Source: Gammaproteobacteria bacterium
GTDB taxonomy: Bacteria > Pseudomonadota > Gammaproteobacteria > Eutrophobiales > Eutrophobiaceae
Length of the DNA: 64,000 nucleotides
Assembly (NCBI GenBank): GCA_947480335.1
Contig: CANKCB010000003.1
Coordinates: 179,733 to 243,732, forward strand
Direction: 5' to 3'
Of this stretch, positions 55,117 through 63,776 are shown piece by piece. Position 1 is the stretch's first letter, and the number at the start of each line of letters is the position of its first letter. The notes below the pieces were generated by a model that did no database searches, was not told the DNA's origin, and was given only the letters and a program-made list of their open reading frames with translations. Position numbers and translations under genes: made by a program.

Positions 55117-56565
55117 ATGTCCGAACAACCCAATGAACTGGAACAACTGGTAGGCAAGGAATACCAGCACGGTTTCGTTACCGATATTGATTCGGATACC
55201 TTGCCGCCCGGCCTGAGTGAGGACGTCATCCGTCAAATTTCCGCGCGCAAGCAGGAACCGGAATGGTTACTGCAATGGCGATTGAAAGCCTATCGTCACT
55301 GGCTGACCCTGCGCGAACCGGAGTGGGCGTTTGTTAATCATCCGCCAATCGATTATCAGGCTGTCTCCTACTATTCCGCGCCACGCTCGAAAAAGGACGG
55401 ACCCAAAAGTCTGGATGAAGTTGATCCCAAACTGCTGGAGACCTATAAAAAACTGGGCATCCCGCTGCATGAACAGAAAATGCTGGCAGGCGTGGCGGTT
55501 GATGCAGTGTTCGACAGTGTTTCGGTCGCCACCACTTTTAAGAAAAAACTGTACGAGGCCGGTGTCATCTTTTGCTCGTTCTCTGAAGCCGTGCGTGATC
55601 ATGAAGAACTGGTAAAACAGTATCTCGGCTCTGTCGTGCCCGCTGCAGACAATTATTTCTCGGCGCTGAACTCTGCCGTGTTTACCGACGGCTCGTTTGT
55701 CTACATACCCAAAGGCACGCGCTGCCCGATGGAACTGTCGACCTATTTCCGCATCAACGCCAAAAACACCGGACAGTTTGAACGCACCCTGATCATTGCC
55801 GATGCCGGCAGTCATGTCAGTTATCTGGAAGGCTGTACCGCTCCGATGCGCGACGAAAATCAGTTACACGCGGCGGTGGTTGAGCTGGTTGCTCTGGACA
55901 ATGCGACAATTAAATATTCAACCGTGCAGAACTGGTATCCCGGTGATGCCAATGGTGTGGGTGGAATTTATAACTTCGTGACCAAGCGTGGCGACTGCCG
56001 CGGTGTCAACTCACGCATTTCCTGGACTCAGGTCGAGACCGGTTCAGCCATCACCTGGAAATACCCGAGCTGTCTGTTACGCGGTGACAATTCCGTGGGT
56101 GAATTTTATTCGGTGGCTGTTACCGGCAATTATCAGCAGGCAGACACCGGCACCAAGATGATACATATCGGCAAGAACACGCGTAGTACGATTATCTCTA
56201 AAGGTATTTCAGCCGGTCATGGCCAGAATGCCTACCGCGGTCTGGTTAAGATTGGCAAGACGGCAGACAATGCGCGTAATTACACGCAGTGTGATTCACT
56301 GCTGATGGGTGACCAGTGTGGTGCGCATACCTTTCCGTATGTAGAAGCCCGTAATGCCAGCGCCAAAGTTGAGCATGAGGCGACCACTTCAAAAATCGGG
56401 GAGGACCAGTTGTTCTATTGCCGACAACGTGGTATTTCCAAAGAAGACGCAGTGAACATGATCGTCAACGGCTTTTGTAAACAGGTATTCAAGGAACTGC
56501 CGATGGAGTTTGCGGTAGAGGCGCAGAAACTGATGAACATCACGCTGGAAGGGACGGTGGGTTGA
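55117..56565 (+). CDS. sufB: Fe-S assembly scaffold SufB
   Basis: Core component of the SufBCD scaffold on which Fe-S clusters are built, 482 residues. Family blocks: [100 protein letters not shown], and C-terminal [20 protein letters not shown]. The last Cys corresponds to the region that takes persulfide sulfur. Next gene sufC is separated by a 127-bp gap carrying repeat DNA. Confidence 0.97.
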   Translation: MSEQPNELEQLVGKEYQHGFVTDIDSDTLPPGLSEDVIRQISARKQEPEWLLQWRLKAYRHWLTLREPEWAFVNHPPIDYQAVSYYSAPRSKKDGPKSLDEVDPKLLETYKKLGIPLHEQKMLAGVAVDAVFDSVSVATTFKKKLYEAGVIFCSFSEAVRDHEELVKQYLGSVVPAADNYFSALNSAVFTDGSFVYIPKGTRCPMELSTYFRINAKNTGQFERTLIIADAGSHVSYLEGCTAPMRDENQLHAAVVELVALDNATIKYSTVQNWYPGDANGVGGIYNFVTKRGDCRGVNSRISWTQVETGSAITWKYPSCLLRGDNSVGEFYSVAVTGNYQQADTGTKMIHIGKNTRSTIISKGISAGHGQNAYRGLVKIGKTADNARNYTQCDSLLMGDQCGAHTFPYVEARNASAKVEHEATTSKIGEDQLFYCRQRGISKEDAVNMIVNGFCKQVFKELPMEFAVEAQKLMNITLEGTVG

Positions 56566-56569
56566 TTTG

Positions 56570-56600
56570 TGAGGAGTGAGGCGTAAGGGGTGAGGAGTAA
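56570..56600 (+). repeat. G-rich heptamer-type repeat, copy 2 (inside suf operon)
   Basis: GTGAGGAGTGAGGCGTAAGG then GGTGAGGAGTA, starting four bases after the sufB stop. It shares GTGAGGAGTGAGG with copies at 26565-26600 and 61001-61040. Confidence 0.65.
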
Positions 56601-56604
56601 ATAA

Positions 56605-56640
56605 GTAGTCGTCATGCCCACGTATGCTGGAATGACGGGA
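56605..56640. repeat. GTCAT...ATGAC hairpin between sufB and sufC
   Basis: Arms CGTCAT (56610-56615) and ATGACG (56632-56637) frame GCCCACGTATGCTGGA. It belongs to the dispersed GTCATxCC hairpin type and may protect the upstream sufB mRNA end or attenuate sufC-distal expression. Confidence 0.55.
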
Positions 56641-56692
56641 CTAATTTCAATTAACGAGTGACCAGCTACTAGCGACAATATTGAGACAGAGA

Positions 56693-57448
56693 ATGCTAAG
56701 CATTAAAAATTTACAGGTACAGGTTGGCAACAAAAAAATCCTGAACGGGATCAATCTGGAAATCCGGCCCGGTGAAGTGCATGCGATCATGGGACCAAAT
56801 GGTTCCGGCAAGAGCACGCTGGCGAATGTTCTGGCTGGTCGTGAAGGCTATGAGATTACCGGTGGCAGCGTCTCCTATCTGGGCAAGGATTTGTTACAAA
56901 TGCCGCCGGAACAACGCGCCTGCGAAGGTGTGTTTCTGGCGTTCCAGTATCCGGTCGAGATTCCGGGTGTTAATAATGTCTATCTGCTGAAAGCCGGTAT
57001 CAATGCTGTACGCAAATATCAGGGTCTACCGGAACTGGATGCCGTCGAGTTCCTGGCACTGGTCAAACAGAAACTGAAGCTGGTACACATGAAGGAAGAC
57101 CTGTTAAACCGCTCTGTTAACGAAGGCTTCTCCGGCGGCGAGAAAAAACGCAATGAAATATTCCAGATGGCAATTCTGGAACCGAAGCTGGCCATACTGG
57201 ATGAAACCGATTCCGGTCTGGATATAGACGCATTGCGCATCGTGGCTGAAGGCGTTAACAGTCTGCGTAATCAGGAAAGATCAATAGTGATGGTAACCCA
57301 TTACCAGCGTTTGCTAGATTTTATTGTCCCCGACTATGTCCACGTCTTGTCTGGCGGCAAAATCCTGCGTTCAGGTACACGCGAACTGGCGCTGGAACTG
57401 GAACAACGCGGTTATGACTGGATAATCGAAGAATCAGCCACCGTATGA
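56693..57448 (+). CDS. sufC: Suf ATPase SufC
   Basis: ABC-type ATPase of the SufBCD complex, 251 residues from the ATG at 56693; a TTG at 56681 would add four residues. Walker A IMGPNGSGKSTLANVLAG, Q-loop VFLAFQYPVEIPGVN, signature EGFSGGEKKRNEIFQMAILE, Walker B LAILDETDSGLDIDALR and switch His VMVTHYQRLLDF. Stop overlaps the sufD start by 4 bp. Confidence 0.97.
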   Translation: MLSIKNLQVQVGNKKILNGINLEIRPGEVHAIMGPNGSGKSTLANVLAGREGYEITGGSVSYLGKDLLQMPPEQRACEGVFLAFQYPVEIPGVNNVYLLKAGINAVRKYQGLPELDAVEFLALVKQKLKLVHMKEDLLNRSVNEGFSGGEKKRNEIFQMAILEPKLAILDETDSGLDIDALRIVAEGVNSLRNQERSIVMVTHYQRLLDFIVPDYVHVLSGGKILRSGTRELALELEQRGYDWIIEESATV

Positions 57449-58758
57449 GCCTGGATCCGGTACAACATTACCTCTCCGAATATGCCGGCAAGGCGAATGC
57501 GGCGAACTGGCTGGCTCAACAGCAGGAGCAGGCCATTGGTCTGCTCCGCAGCAAGGGTTTTCCGACCCGCAGAATGGAAGACTGGAAGTACACTGATGTG
57601 CAACCGTTGCTCAAGCAATCATTCCGCTTCCTGGGGAAGCCGACAGCCTCTGCGGATGTCGATAAAACGCTGGGGCAGATTCAGGATTTGGACTGCTATC
57701 GACTGATATTTGTGAATGGTCGTTTTGTCAGCGGTAACTTGCCTGCCGGCACTGGCGTGAGTGTACACTCATTGCAACAGGCACTGTCTGCAAACAACCC
57801 ATTGCTACCATCGCATCTGAACCGCTACACCGCACCCGGCAAGAATCCGTTTTCGGATCTGAATACGGCATTCATGCAGGACGGTTGTGTAATGATACTG
57901 GCAGACAAGGTCATACTGGATAAACCCCTGAATCTGGTTTATTTGTCAGGGCATCAAGATGCGCCAGTCGCTTCCTGCCCACGTAACCTGCTACTGCTCG
58001 GCAAACAGGCGCAAGCCATCGTAATTGAAACCTATGCTGGTGCAGACCAGCTGGATTATTTTACCAACTCCGTCACTGAGATCTGCCTTGAACAGGGTGC
58101 AAGCCTTGAACATTACAAGTTGCAACAGGAAGGATCCCTTGCCTGTCATATCGGCAATCTACAGGTGGAACAAAAGCGCGATAGTCGTCTGGTATCACAT
58201 TCGATTTCGCTCGGTGGCAAGCTGGTGCGAAATGATATTGAAGTACGATTGACTGAACCCGGTGCTCACACGGTACTGAATGGTTTATACATGGCTGCCA
58301 ATAGTCAGCATGTGGACAACCATACCCGTATTGATCACCTTTGCCCACATACCAGCAGCAATCAAACCTATCGGGGCGTGTTGTCCGGGCGTGCCCGTGG
58401 TGTATTCAATGGCAAAGTGATCGTGCACAAGGATGCACAGAAAACCAGTGCACATCAGTCCAATGCGAACTTGTTGTTATCAAATGATGCTGAAATTGAT
58501 ACCAAACCGGAACTGCAGATTTTTGCTGATGATGTAAAATGCAGCCATGGCGCCACAGTGGGCCAACTGGATGAAAACATGTTGTACTACCTGCGCACCC
58601 GGGCCATACCGGAAGATCTGGCTCGCAGCCTGCTTACCTTTGCCTTTGCTGGCGACGTAATCAGCCGTATAGCTCTTGAACCCGTGCGCCGCCTGTTACA
58701 ACAACGTGTATTGGGTCAGCTGCCGGATGCAGACACGATCAGGGAATTTATAGGATGA
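57445..58758 (+). CDS. sufD: Fe-S assembly protein SufD
   Basis: SufB paralog that completes the scaffold and helps acquire iron. 437 residues: RRMEDWKYTDVQPLLKQSFR near the start and the beta-helix core ending in ADDVKCSHGATVGQLDENML with the conserved Cys-Ser-His, followed by YYLRTRAIPEDLARSLLTFA. Both ends overlap neighbouring genes by 4 bp, indicating tight translational coupling with sufC and sufS. Confidence 0.95.
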   Translation: MSLDPVQHYLSEYAGKANAANWLAQQQEQAIGLLRSKGFPTRRMEDWKYTDVQPLLKQSFRFLGKPTASADVDKTLGQIQDLDCYRLIFVNGRFVSGNLPAGTGVSVHSLQQALSANNPLLPSHLNRYTAPGKNPFSDLNTAFMQDGCVMILADKVILDKPLNLVYLSGHQDAPVASCPRNLLLLGKQAQAIVIETYAGADQLDYFTNSVTEICLEQGASLEHYKLQQEGSLACHIGNLQVEQKRDSRLVSHSISLGGKLVRNDIEVRLTEPGAHTVLNGLYMAANSQHVDNHTRIDHLCPHTSSNQTYRGVLSGRARGVFNGKVIVHKDAQKTSAHQSNANLLLSNDAEIDTKPELQIFADDVKCSHGATVGQLDENMLYYLRTRAIPEDLARSLLTFAFAGDVISRIALEPVRRLLQQRVLGQLPDADTIREFIG

Positions 58759-59999
58759 ATGCTGTAAACAAACAGAAAACCGTGTTTGATATCAATAAAA
58801 TCCGCGCCGATTTTCCGGTACTGACCCGCAAGGTACATGGCCTGCCACTGGTCTATCTGGATAATGCCGCGACCTCACATAAACCAATACAGGTTATTGA
58901 AACACTGGATCGTTATTACCGTGAATACAATTCCAATATTCATCGCGGCGTACACACACTCAGTGAGGAAGCCACGGCTGCCTATGAAAATGCGCGTCAG
59001 AAGATAAGACGTTTTATCAATGCTTCCACAGACAAGGAAATTATTCTTACCAGTGGCACCACCGAATCGATCAATCTGGTAGCACAGTCGTTTGGCCGTT
59101 CCACGCTAAAGGCAGGCGATGAAATCATCCTGTCACAACTTGAACATCATTCGAATATCGTGCCCTGGCAAATTTTGTGCGAACAAACGGGCGCCGTCAT
59201 CAAAGTAGTGCCTATCAATGATGCTGGCGAGCTGGAACTTGAACAGTATGAACGACTGCTGGGACCGCGAACCCGGCTGGTCGCGATCAATCATATTTCC
59301 AATGCGCTGGGCACAATCAATCCGGTTCGCAAGATCATCGAGCTGGCACACAGCTATCAGGCAAAAGTATTAATTGATGGTGCACAGGCTGTGGCGCATT
59401 GTGTAGTAGATGTACAGGCGCTGGACTGTGATTTTTACTGCTTCTCCGGACACAAACTGTTCGGGCCGACCGGTACCGGTGTGCTGTATGGCAAACGTGC
59501 GCTACTTGAAGCGATGCCGCCATGGAAAGGCGGTGGCGACATGATACGCACAGTCACTTTCGAAAAGACCACCTACAACGAATTGCCCTACAAGTTTGAA
59601 GCAGGTACACCGCATATTGCCGGTGTGATTGGTCTGGGTGCAGCCATAGATTATGTGAATACCATCGGCATACAGGCGATCAGCGATTATGAAACCGGGT
59701 TACTCGAATATGCTACCGCCGCAGCAAGCACGGTTAAGGGAATGAAAATCATTGGCACAGCCAGACACAAGGCCAGCATTCTGTCATTTGTCATGGATGG
59801 CATACATCCACACGATCTGGGTACGATACTGGATCATCATGGTGTCGCGATTCGTACCGGTCATCATTGTGCAATGCCGGTAATGGATCGATATGCCATA
59901 CCGGCCACTGCCCGTGCTTCGCTTGCGATGTACAATACCCGCGAGGAAGTCGATAAATTTATAATGGCAGTGAATGCTGCCAGCCAGGTATTCAAATGA
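58755..59999 (+). CDS. sufS: Cysteine desulfurase SufS
   Basis: PLP enzyme converting cysteine to alanine and delivering persulfide sulfur, 414 residues. Start KIRADFPVLTRKVHGLPLVY; LDNAATSHKPIQVIE; ELEHHSN-type LSQLEHHSNIVPW; VLIDGAQAVAHCVVDVQALD; PLP lysine in FSGHKLFGPTGTGVLYGK; active Cys in AIRTGHHCAMPVMDRY. It pairs with the SufU encoded next (4-bp overlap); no SufE gene is present. Confidence 0.96.
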   Translation: MNAVNKQKTVFDINKIRADFPVLTRKVHGLPLVYLDNAATSHKPIQVIETLDRYYREYNSNIHRGVHTLSEEATAAYENARQKIRRFINASTDKEIILTSGTTESINLVAQSFGRSTLKAGDEIILSQLEHHSNIVPWQILCEQTGAVIKVVPINDAGELELEQYERLLGPRTRLVAINHISNALGTINPVRKIIELAHSYQAKVLIDGAQAVAHCVVDVQALDCDFYCFSGHKLFGPTGTGVLYGKRALLEAMPPWKGGGDMIRTVTFEKTTYNELPYKFEAGTPHIAGVIGLGAAIDYVNTIGIQAISDYETGLLEYATAAASTVKGMKIIGTARHKASILSFVMDGIHPHDLGTILDHHGVAIRTGHHCAMPVMDRYAIPATARASLAMYNTREEVDKFIMAVNAASQVFK

Positions 60000-60448
60000 T
60001 GTTTGATCTGAAACAACTCTATCAGGACGTGATCGTAGACCATAACCGCAGCCCGCGGAATTTTGGAATACTTGAGCACGCGGATCGTAAACTGGAAGGC
60101 TACAATCCGTTGTGTGGTGACAAGCTAACGCTGTATGTGAAAATGGATGGTGACATCATCAGCGACATACGCTTTGACGGTTCAGGCTGCGCCATTTCGG
60201 TTGCTTCTGCCTCATTGATGACTGAAGCGATGAAAGGCAAGACTATTGCAAAAGCCGAGCAGCTCTTTAATGATTTTCATCATCTGCTTACCGCTGAAAA
60301 TGCAGAACCGGATTTGGATCGTTTCGGCAAACTGGCTGCACTGGCCGGTGTTCGGGAATATCCATCACGCATCAAGTGTGCGAGCCTGTGCTGGCATACC
60401 TTGCATGCTGTCATTGATGGCAACGCGGCAGCCGTGTCGACGGAATAG
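59996..60448 (+). CDS. sufU: Sulfur acceptor SufU
   Basis: Zinc protein of the IscU/NifU fold that takes persulfide from SufS, 150 residues. Zn ligand region YNPLCGDKLTLYV, second Cys in RFDGSGCAISVASASLM, third in IKCASLCWHTLHAVIDG. The extra insert typical of SufU (versus IscU) lies around TEAMKGKTIAKAEQLFNDF. SufU is best known from Gram-positive bacteria but also occurs with SufT in gammaproteobacterial suf operons. Confidence 0.93.
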   Translation: MMFDLKQLYQDVIVDHNRSPRNFGILEHADRKLEGYNPLCGDKLTLYVKMDGDIISDIRFDGSGCAISVASASLMTEAMKGKTIAKAEQLFNDFHHLLTAENAEPDLDRFGKLAALAGVREYPSRIKCASLCWHTLHAVIDGNAAAVSTE

Positions 60449-60450
60449 CT

Positions 60451-60999
60451 ATGCGGGAAATGATTACAGTCAATCGCGATGTGGACGCCATCCTGATACC
60501 GGTGGGCACGGCCATTACCCTGCCCAAGGACACGCAGGTCTACATTACTCAGGCACTGGGGGGCAATTACACCGTCAATGCAAACGGTAATTTGGTACAG
60601 ATTGCCGCACAGAATGCTGATGCGATTGGTTTTGATACACCTGAACCCTTGAAACGCAAACCTGGGACAGAAGGCAACGATGAAGTCGATGAAGATTTAA
60701 TCTGGCAACAACTGCGGACCTGCTACGACCCCGAAATTCCGGTCAATATGGTAGATCTCGGTCTGATCTACAGCTGTATTGTCAAAAAACGGGATGACGG
60801 TGGCAACATGGTGGACATCGTGATGACGCTGACTGCACCCGGTTGCGGTATGGGAGATTTTCTCTCGGCCGATGTGAAACAGAAAGTGGCGATGGTGCCA
60901 AACGTAACCGAAGTGAACGTTGAAGTGAGCTTTGATCCTCCCTGGTGCCAGGAAATGATGTCTGACGCGGCCAAGCTGCAAACAGGGATGTTTTACTGA
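60451..60999 (+). CDS. sufT: Fe-S maturation factor SufT
   Basis: MIP18/DUF59-family protein aiding Fe-S protein maturation, 182 residues. N-terminal extension (VNRDVDAILIPVGTAITLPK, ITQALGGNYTVNANGNLVQI) precedes the DUF59 domain: CYDPEIPVNMVDLGLIYSCI, VMTLTAPGCGMGDFLSADVK with the conserved Cys, and VSFDPPWCQEMMSDAAK. Starts two bases after the sufU stop. Seventh suf gene of the operon after iscR. Confidence 0.93.
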   Translation: MREMITVNRDVDAILIPVGTAITLPKDTQVYITQALGGNYTVNANGNLVQIAAQNADAIGFDTPEPLKRKPGTEGNDEVDEDLIWQQLRTCYDPEIPVNMVDLGLIYSCIVKKRDDGGNMVDIVMTLTAPGCGMGDFLSADVKQKVAMVPNVTEVNVEVSFDPPWCQEMMSDAAKLQTGMFY

Positions 61000-61000
61000 T

Positions 61001-61040
61001 AGTGAGGGGTGGAGGGGTGAGGAGTGAGGCGTCGGGGGTA
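61001..61040 (+). repeat. G-rich heptamer-type repeat, copy 3 (at Rieske gene start)
   Basis: AGTGAGGGGTGGAGGGGTGA, then GGAGTGAGGCGTCGGGGGTA. It contains GTGAGGAGTGAGGCGT, shared with copy 2. It supplies both GTG codons and purine-rich sequence at the beginning of the next gene. Confidence 0.6.
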
Positions 61041-61379
61041 AACGGAAACTGGATCGATGTTTGCCCACAGGCTGATATTAAACCCGGGCAAGCCCGTCTG
61101 GTTGAGCTGGAAGATCTGAAAGTCGCAGTATTCAATCTCGAAGGTGAATACTATGCGATGGAAGACATTTGTACCCACGACGGTTCACCTTTGCTCGGAT
61201 GCGGTCTGGAGTTTGAAGATCTGGTCAGTGGCGACGAAATCATGTGTCCCCGTCATGGCGCCCGCTTCGCTATCCGTACCGGTCAACCCCTATGCCCCCC
61301 CGCCTATGAACCTACCCGACAGTTTCCAACCCGGTTGCACAACGGAAACGTGCAGATTTGTAACCCCCGCAACGACTAA
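61002..61379 (+). CDS. Rieske 2Fe-2S ferredoxin
   Basis: Small soluble Rieske protein, 125 residues if the first GTG (61002) is used; GTG at 61017 gives 120. The recognisable domain begins at NWIDVCPQADIKPGQARLVE; cluster ligands are Cys-x-His in EDICTHDGSPLLGCG and Cys-x2-His in EIMCPRHGARFAIRTGQPL. The first 13-15 residues come from a G-rich repeat and are probably not native. It follows sufT by two bases and likely receives clusters or supplies electrons for Suf assembly. Confidence 0.87.
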   Translation: MRGGGVRSEASGVNGNWIDVCPQADIKPGQARLVELEDLKVAVFNLEGEYYAMEDICTHDGSPLLGCGLEFEDLVSGDEIMCPRHGARFAIRTGQPLCPPAYEPTRQFPTRLHNGNVQICNPRND

Positions 61380-61423
61380 AAAAGCACGAAAATAGCCAAA
61401 AATAGCTATCCTATAGTCTCATG

Positions 61424-61445
61424 AAACACGTATAATTACGTGTTT
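61424..61445. terminator. AT-rich hairpin between Rieske gene and ndk
   Basis: AAACACGTA-TAAT-TACGTGTTT forms a perfect 9-bp stem followed by TATAAACTTTTT. It could end the suf transcript; the loop TATAAT also resembles a -10 box for ndk, so terminator and promoter may coincide. Confidence 0.4.
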
Positions 61446-61469
61446 TATAAACTTTTTATGGAGTCGTAA

Positions 61470-61910
61470 ATGGCTATTGAACAAACCTTGTCAATTATTA
61501 AACCGGATGCAGTGGCCAAAAATGTCATTGGCGAGATTCTAACCCGCTTCGAAAAAGCCGGATTACGTGTGGTTGCCGCGAAAATGCAACGTCTGAGCCG
61601 TGAAAAAGCCGCTGAATTCTATGATATTCATAAAGCCCGCCCATTTTTTGGTGAACTGGTTGATTTCATGTCGTCAGGCCCTGTTTTGGTGCAGGTACTC
61701 GAAGGCGACAACGCTGTCAGTAAAAACCGTGAATTAATGGGGGCTACATTCCCGAAAAATGCAGCACCGGGTACGATACGCGCTGATTTCTGTGATCCGA
61801 ACGGTGACCCGGGTGAAAATGCAGTACATGGTTCTGATTCGGTCGAAAATGCCCGTAACGAAATCAAACTGTTTTTTAAGACTGAGGAGATCTGTGCTCG
61901 TACCAGATAA
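61470..61910 (+). CDS. ndk: Nucleoside diphosphate kinase
   Basis: Balances nucleoside triphosphate pools by phosphate transfer through a His. 146 residues: [58 protein letters not shown], and active His in [17 protein letters not shown]. Compared with E. coli Ndk (143), there are three extra residues right before the active site ([16 protein letters not shown] against ADYADSLTENGTH). First gene of the ndk-rlmN-pilF-rodZ set. Confidence 0.95.
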   Translation: MAIEQTLSIIKPDAVAKNVIGEILTRFEKAGLRVVAAKMQRLSREKAAEFYDIHKARPFFGELVDFMSSGPVLVQVLEGDNAVSKNRELMGATFPKNAAPGTIRADFCDPNGDPGENAVHGSDSVENARNEIKLFFKTEEICARTR

Positions 61911-61915
61911 GGCCC

Positions 61916-63016
61916 GTGACGACACCTGCAAACTTTTTTAATCTGACCCTGCCTGAGCTGCAGCAGTTTTTCATCGATCTGGGTGAAAAGCCTTACCGCG
62001 CCACGCAAATCATGAAGTGGGTCTACCATCGTGGTGTGATTGATATTACGCAGATGACCGACCTGAGCAAGGTGCTGCGCGACAAGCTGGTGAATCTGTT
62101 GCAGTTCCGGTTGCCGGAGATTGAGTCAGAAAAAATCTCGCATGACGGTACCCGTAAATGGTTGATACGGGTAGACGAGAAAAACTGTATCGAAATGGTA
62201 TTCATCCCGGAGACTGACCGGGGTACCTTGTGCGTATCCTCGCAAGTCGGCTGCGCACTGGATTGCAGCTTCTGTTCCACCGGCAAACAGGGATTTAGCC
62301 GCAACCTGCATCAATTTGAAATCATCGGTCAGGTGTGGCTGGCCAACACCCGTCTGGGTTATTACAACGGACCGCAAGGCAATCGCATTATTACCAATGT
62401 GGTCATGATGGGAATGGGTGAGCCGTTACTGAATTTCGATAATGTGGTCAGGGCGATGGACCTGATGAAGGATGACCTGGGTTTTAACTTGTCGACCAAG
62501 CGGGTCACATTGAGCACCTCGGGCGTAGTACCCACGATCGACAAGTTGGCCGCAACCACCCGGGTGGCACTGGCCGTCTCGCTGCATGCACCGAATGACC
62601 CCTTGCGTGATGTGCTGGTACCGATTAACCGCAGTTATCCCATTAGCGAATTGCTGGAGGCCTGCCGACGTTACAGCCAGACCAACAATGACGATCCGAT
62701 TACCTTTGAGTATGTCATGCTGGCCGGAATTAACGATTCCGAAAAAGAGGCACGACAGCTGGCTACTCTGCTAAAAGACTTCCCGGCCAAGGTTAACCTG
62801 ATCCCTTTCAACCCGTTTCCGGATTCAGGCTATACTTGTTCTCGTAAGCAGGACATTGATCGGTTTCGCGATATTCTGATGCAGTCCGGCCTGATTACCA
62901 TCACCCGGAAGACACGCGGCGATGATATTGATGCCGCATGCGGTCAACTGGTCGGTCAGGTCGTAGCCCGGGCACAGCGTTATCATAAAACGGCACAGGT
63001 AGAGCTCAGAACATGA
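61916..63016 (+). CDS. rlmN: Dual-specificity 23S rRNA/tRNA adenine-C2 methyltransferase RlmN
   Basis: Radical-SAM enzyme methylating A2503 of 23S rRNA and A37 of some tRNAs. 366 residues from a GTG at 61916. Radical-SAM Cys triad in [19 protein letters not shown]; first catalytic Cys region [28 protein letters not shown]-terminal Cys in [13 protein letters not shown]. Begins five bases after the ndk stop and overlaps pilF by 4 bp. Confidence 0.95.
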   Translation: MTTPANFFNLTLPELQQFFIDLGEKPYRATQIMKWVYHRGVIDITQMTDLSKVLRDKLVNLLQFRLPEIESEKISHDGTRKWLIRVDEKNCIEMVFIPETDRGTLCVSSQVGCALDCSFCSTGKQGFSRNLHQFEIIGQVWLANTRLGYYNGPQGNRIITNVVMMGMGEPLLNFDNVVRAMDLMKDDLGFNLSTKRVTLSTSGVVPTIDKLAATTRVALAVSLHAPNDPLRDVLVPINRSYPISELLEACRRYSQTNNDDPITFEYVMLAGINDSEKEARQLATLLKDFPAKVNLIPFNPFPDSGYTCSRKQDIDRFRDILMQSGLITITRKTRGDDIDAACGQLVGQVVARAQRYHKTAQVELRT

Positions 63017-63774
63017 AATATCTGATTGGTCTGGTACTGTCAATGTTGCTGCTGGTCGGGTGTGCCAACCCTGGTGGCAATCGAAATCTTACCGAAGATC
63101 AGGTCACCAATAACGTTGCCCTGACCAACCTGAATCTGGGTATCGAATACATGCGGGCAGGTAATCTCGAGTCCGCCCTGGAAAAATTAAATCGCGCACA
63201 GGAAGCAGACCCGAGCTATTCAGCCACGCACAATGCGCTTGGACTGCTCTACCAGCGTCTCGGCGATCCGGCATTGGCTGAGCGGCATTTCAAACGTGCG
63301 ATTGCATTGAATAACAACGATTCGTTATCAAAGAACAATTATGGCAACTTTCTCTGCCAGATTCGTCGCTTTGACGAAGCCGACGCCATCTTGCGTTCCG
63401 CCGCAGAAAACCCGCTGTACGAAACACCGGAGCTGGCCTACACCAACGCCGGCACCTGCGCGATGATGAACAAGAAACTGGATGCGGCTGAAAAATATTT
63501 TCGTCAAGCCCTGTCGATTAACCCGCAAGTAGCTTCCGCCCTGATCCAGATGGCTCAGCTCAGTTATGATCAGGCCAATTATCTGAATGCGCGGGGGTAT
63601 CTGCAACGCTACCAGTCTATCGCCAAATACACTGCAGCCAGTCTGGCGCTGGGTATCAAGATTGAACAACAACTGGGTGACCATAATGCGGTATCCAGTT
63701 ACCAGATGCTGTTGAAAAACAATTTCGGCGACTCTGTTGAAGCAAGCAAGCTGAACAAACCTGCCGGACCCTGA
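63013..63774 (+). CDS. pilF: Type IV pilus pilotin PilF/PilW lipoprotein
   Basis: Outer-membrane lipoprotein helping the PilQ secretin assemble. 253 residues with lipobox ([17 protein letters not shown]) and about six TPR repeats, e.g. [40 protein letters not shown] and [20 protein letters not shown]. Position between rlmN and rodZ is the classic gammaproteobacterial arrangement. It indicates type IV pili in this organism. Confidence 0.93.
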   Translation: MKYLIGLVLSMLLLVGCANPGGNRNLTEDQVTNNVALTNLNLGIEYMRAGNLESALEKLNRAQEADPSYSATHNALGLLYQRLGDPALAERHFKRAIALNNNDSLSKNNYGNFLCQIRRFDEADAILRSAAENPLYETPELAYTNAGTCAMMNKKLDAAEKYFRQALSINPQVASALIQMAQLSYDQANYLNARGYLQRYQSIAKYTAASLALGIKIEQQLGDHNAVSSYQMLLKNNFGDSVEASKLNKPAGP

Positions 63775-63776
63775 AC

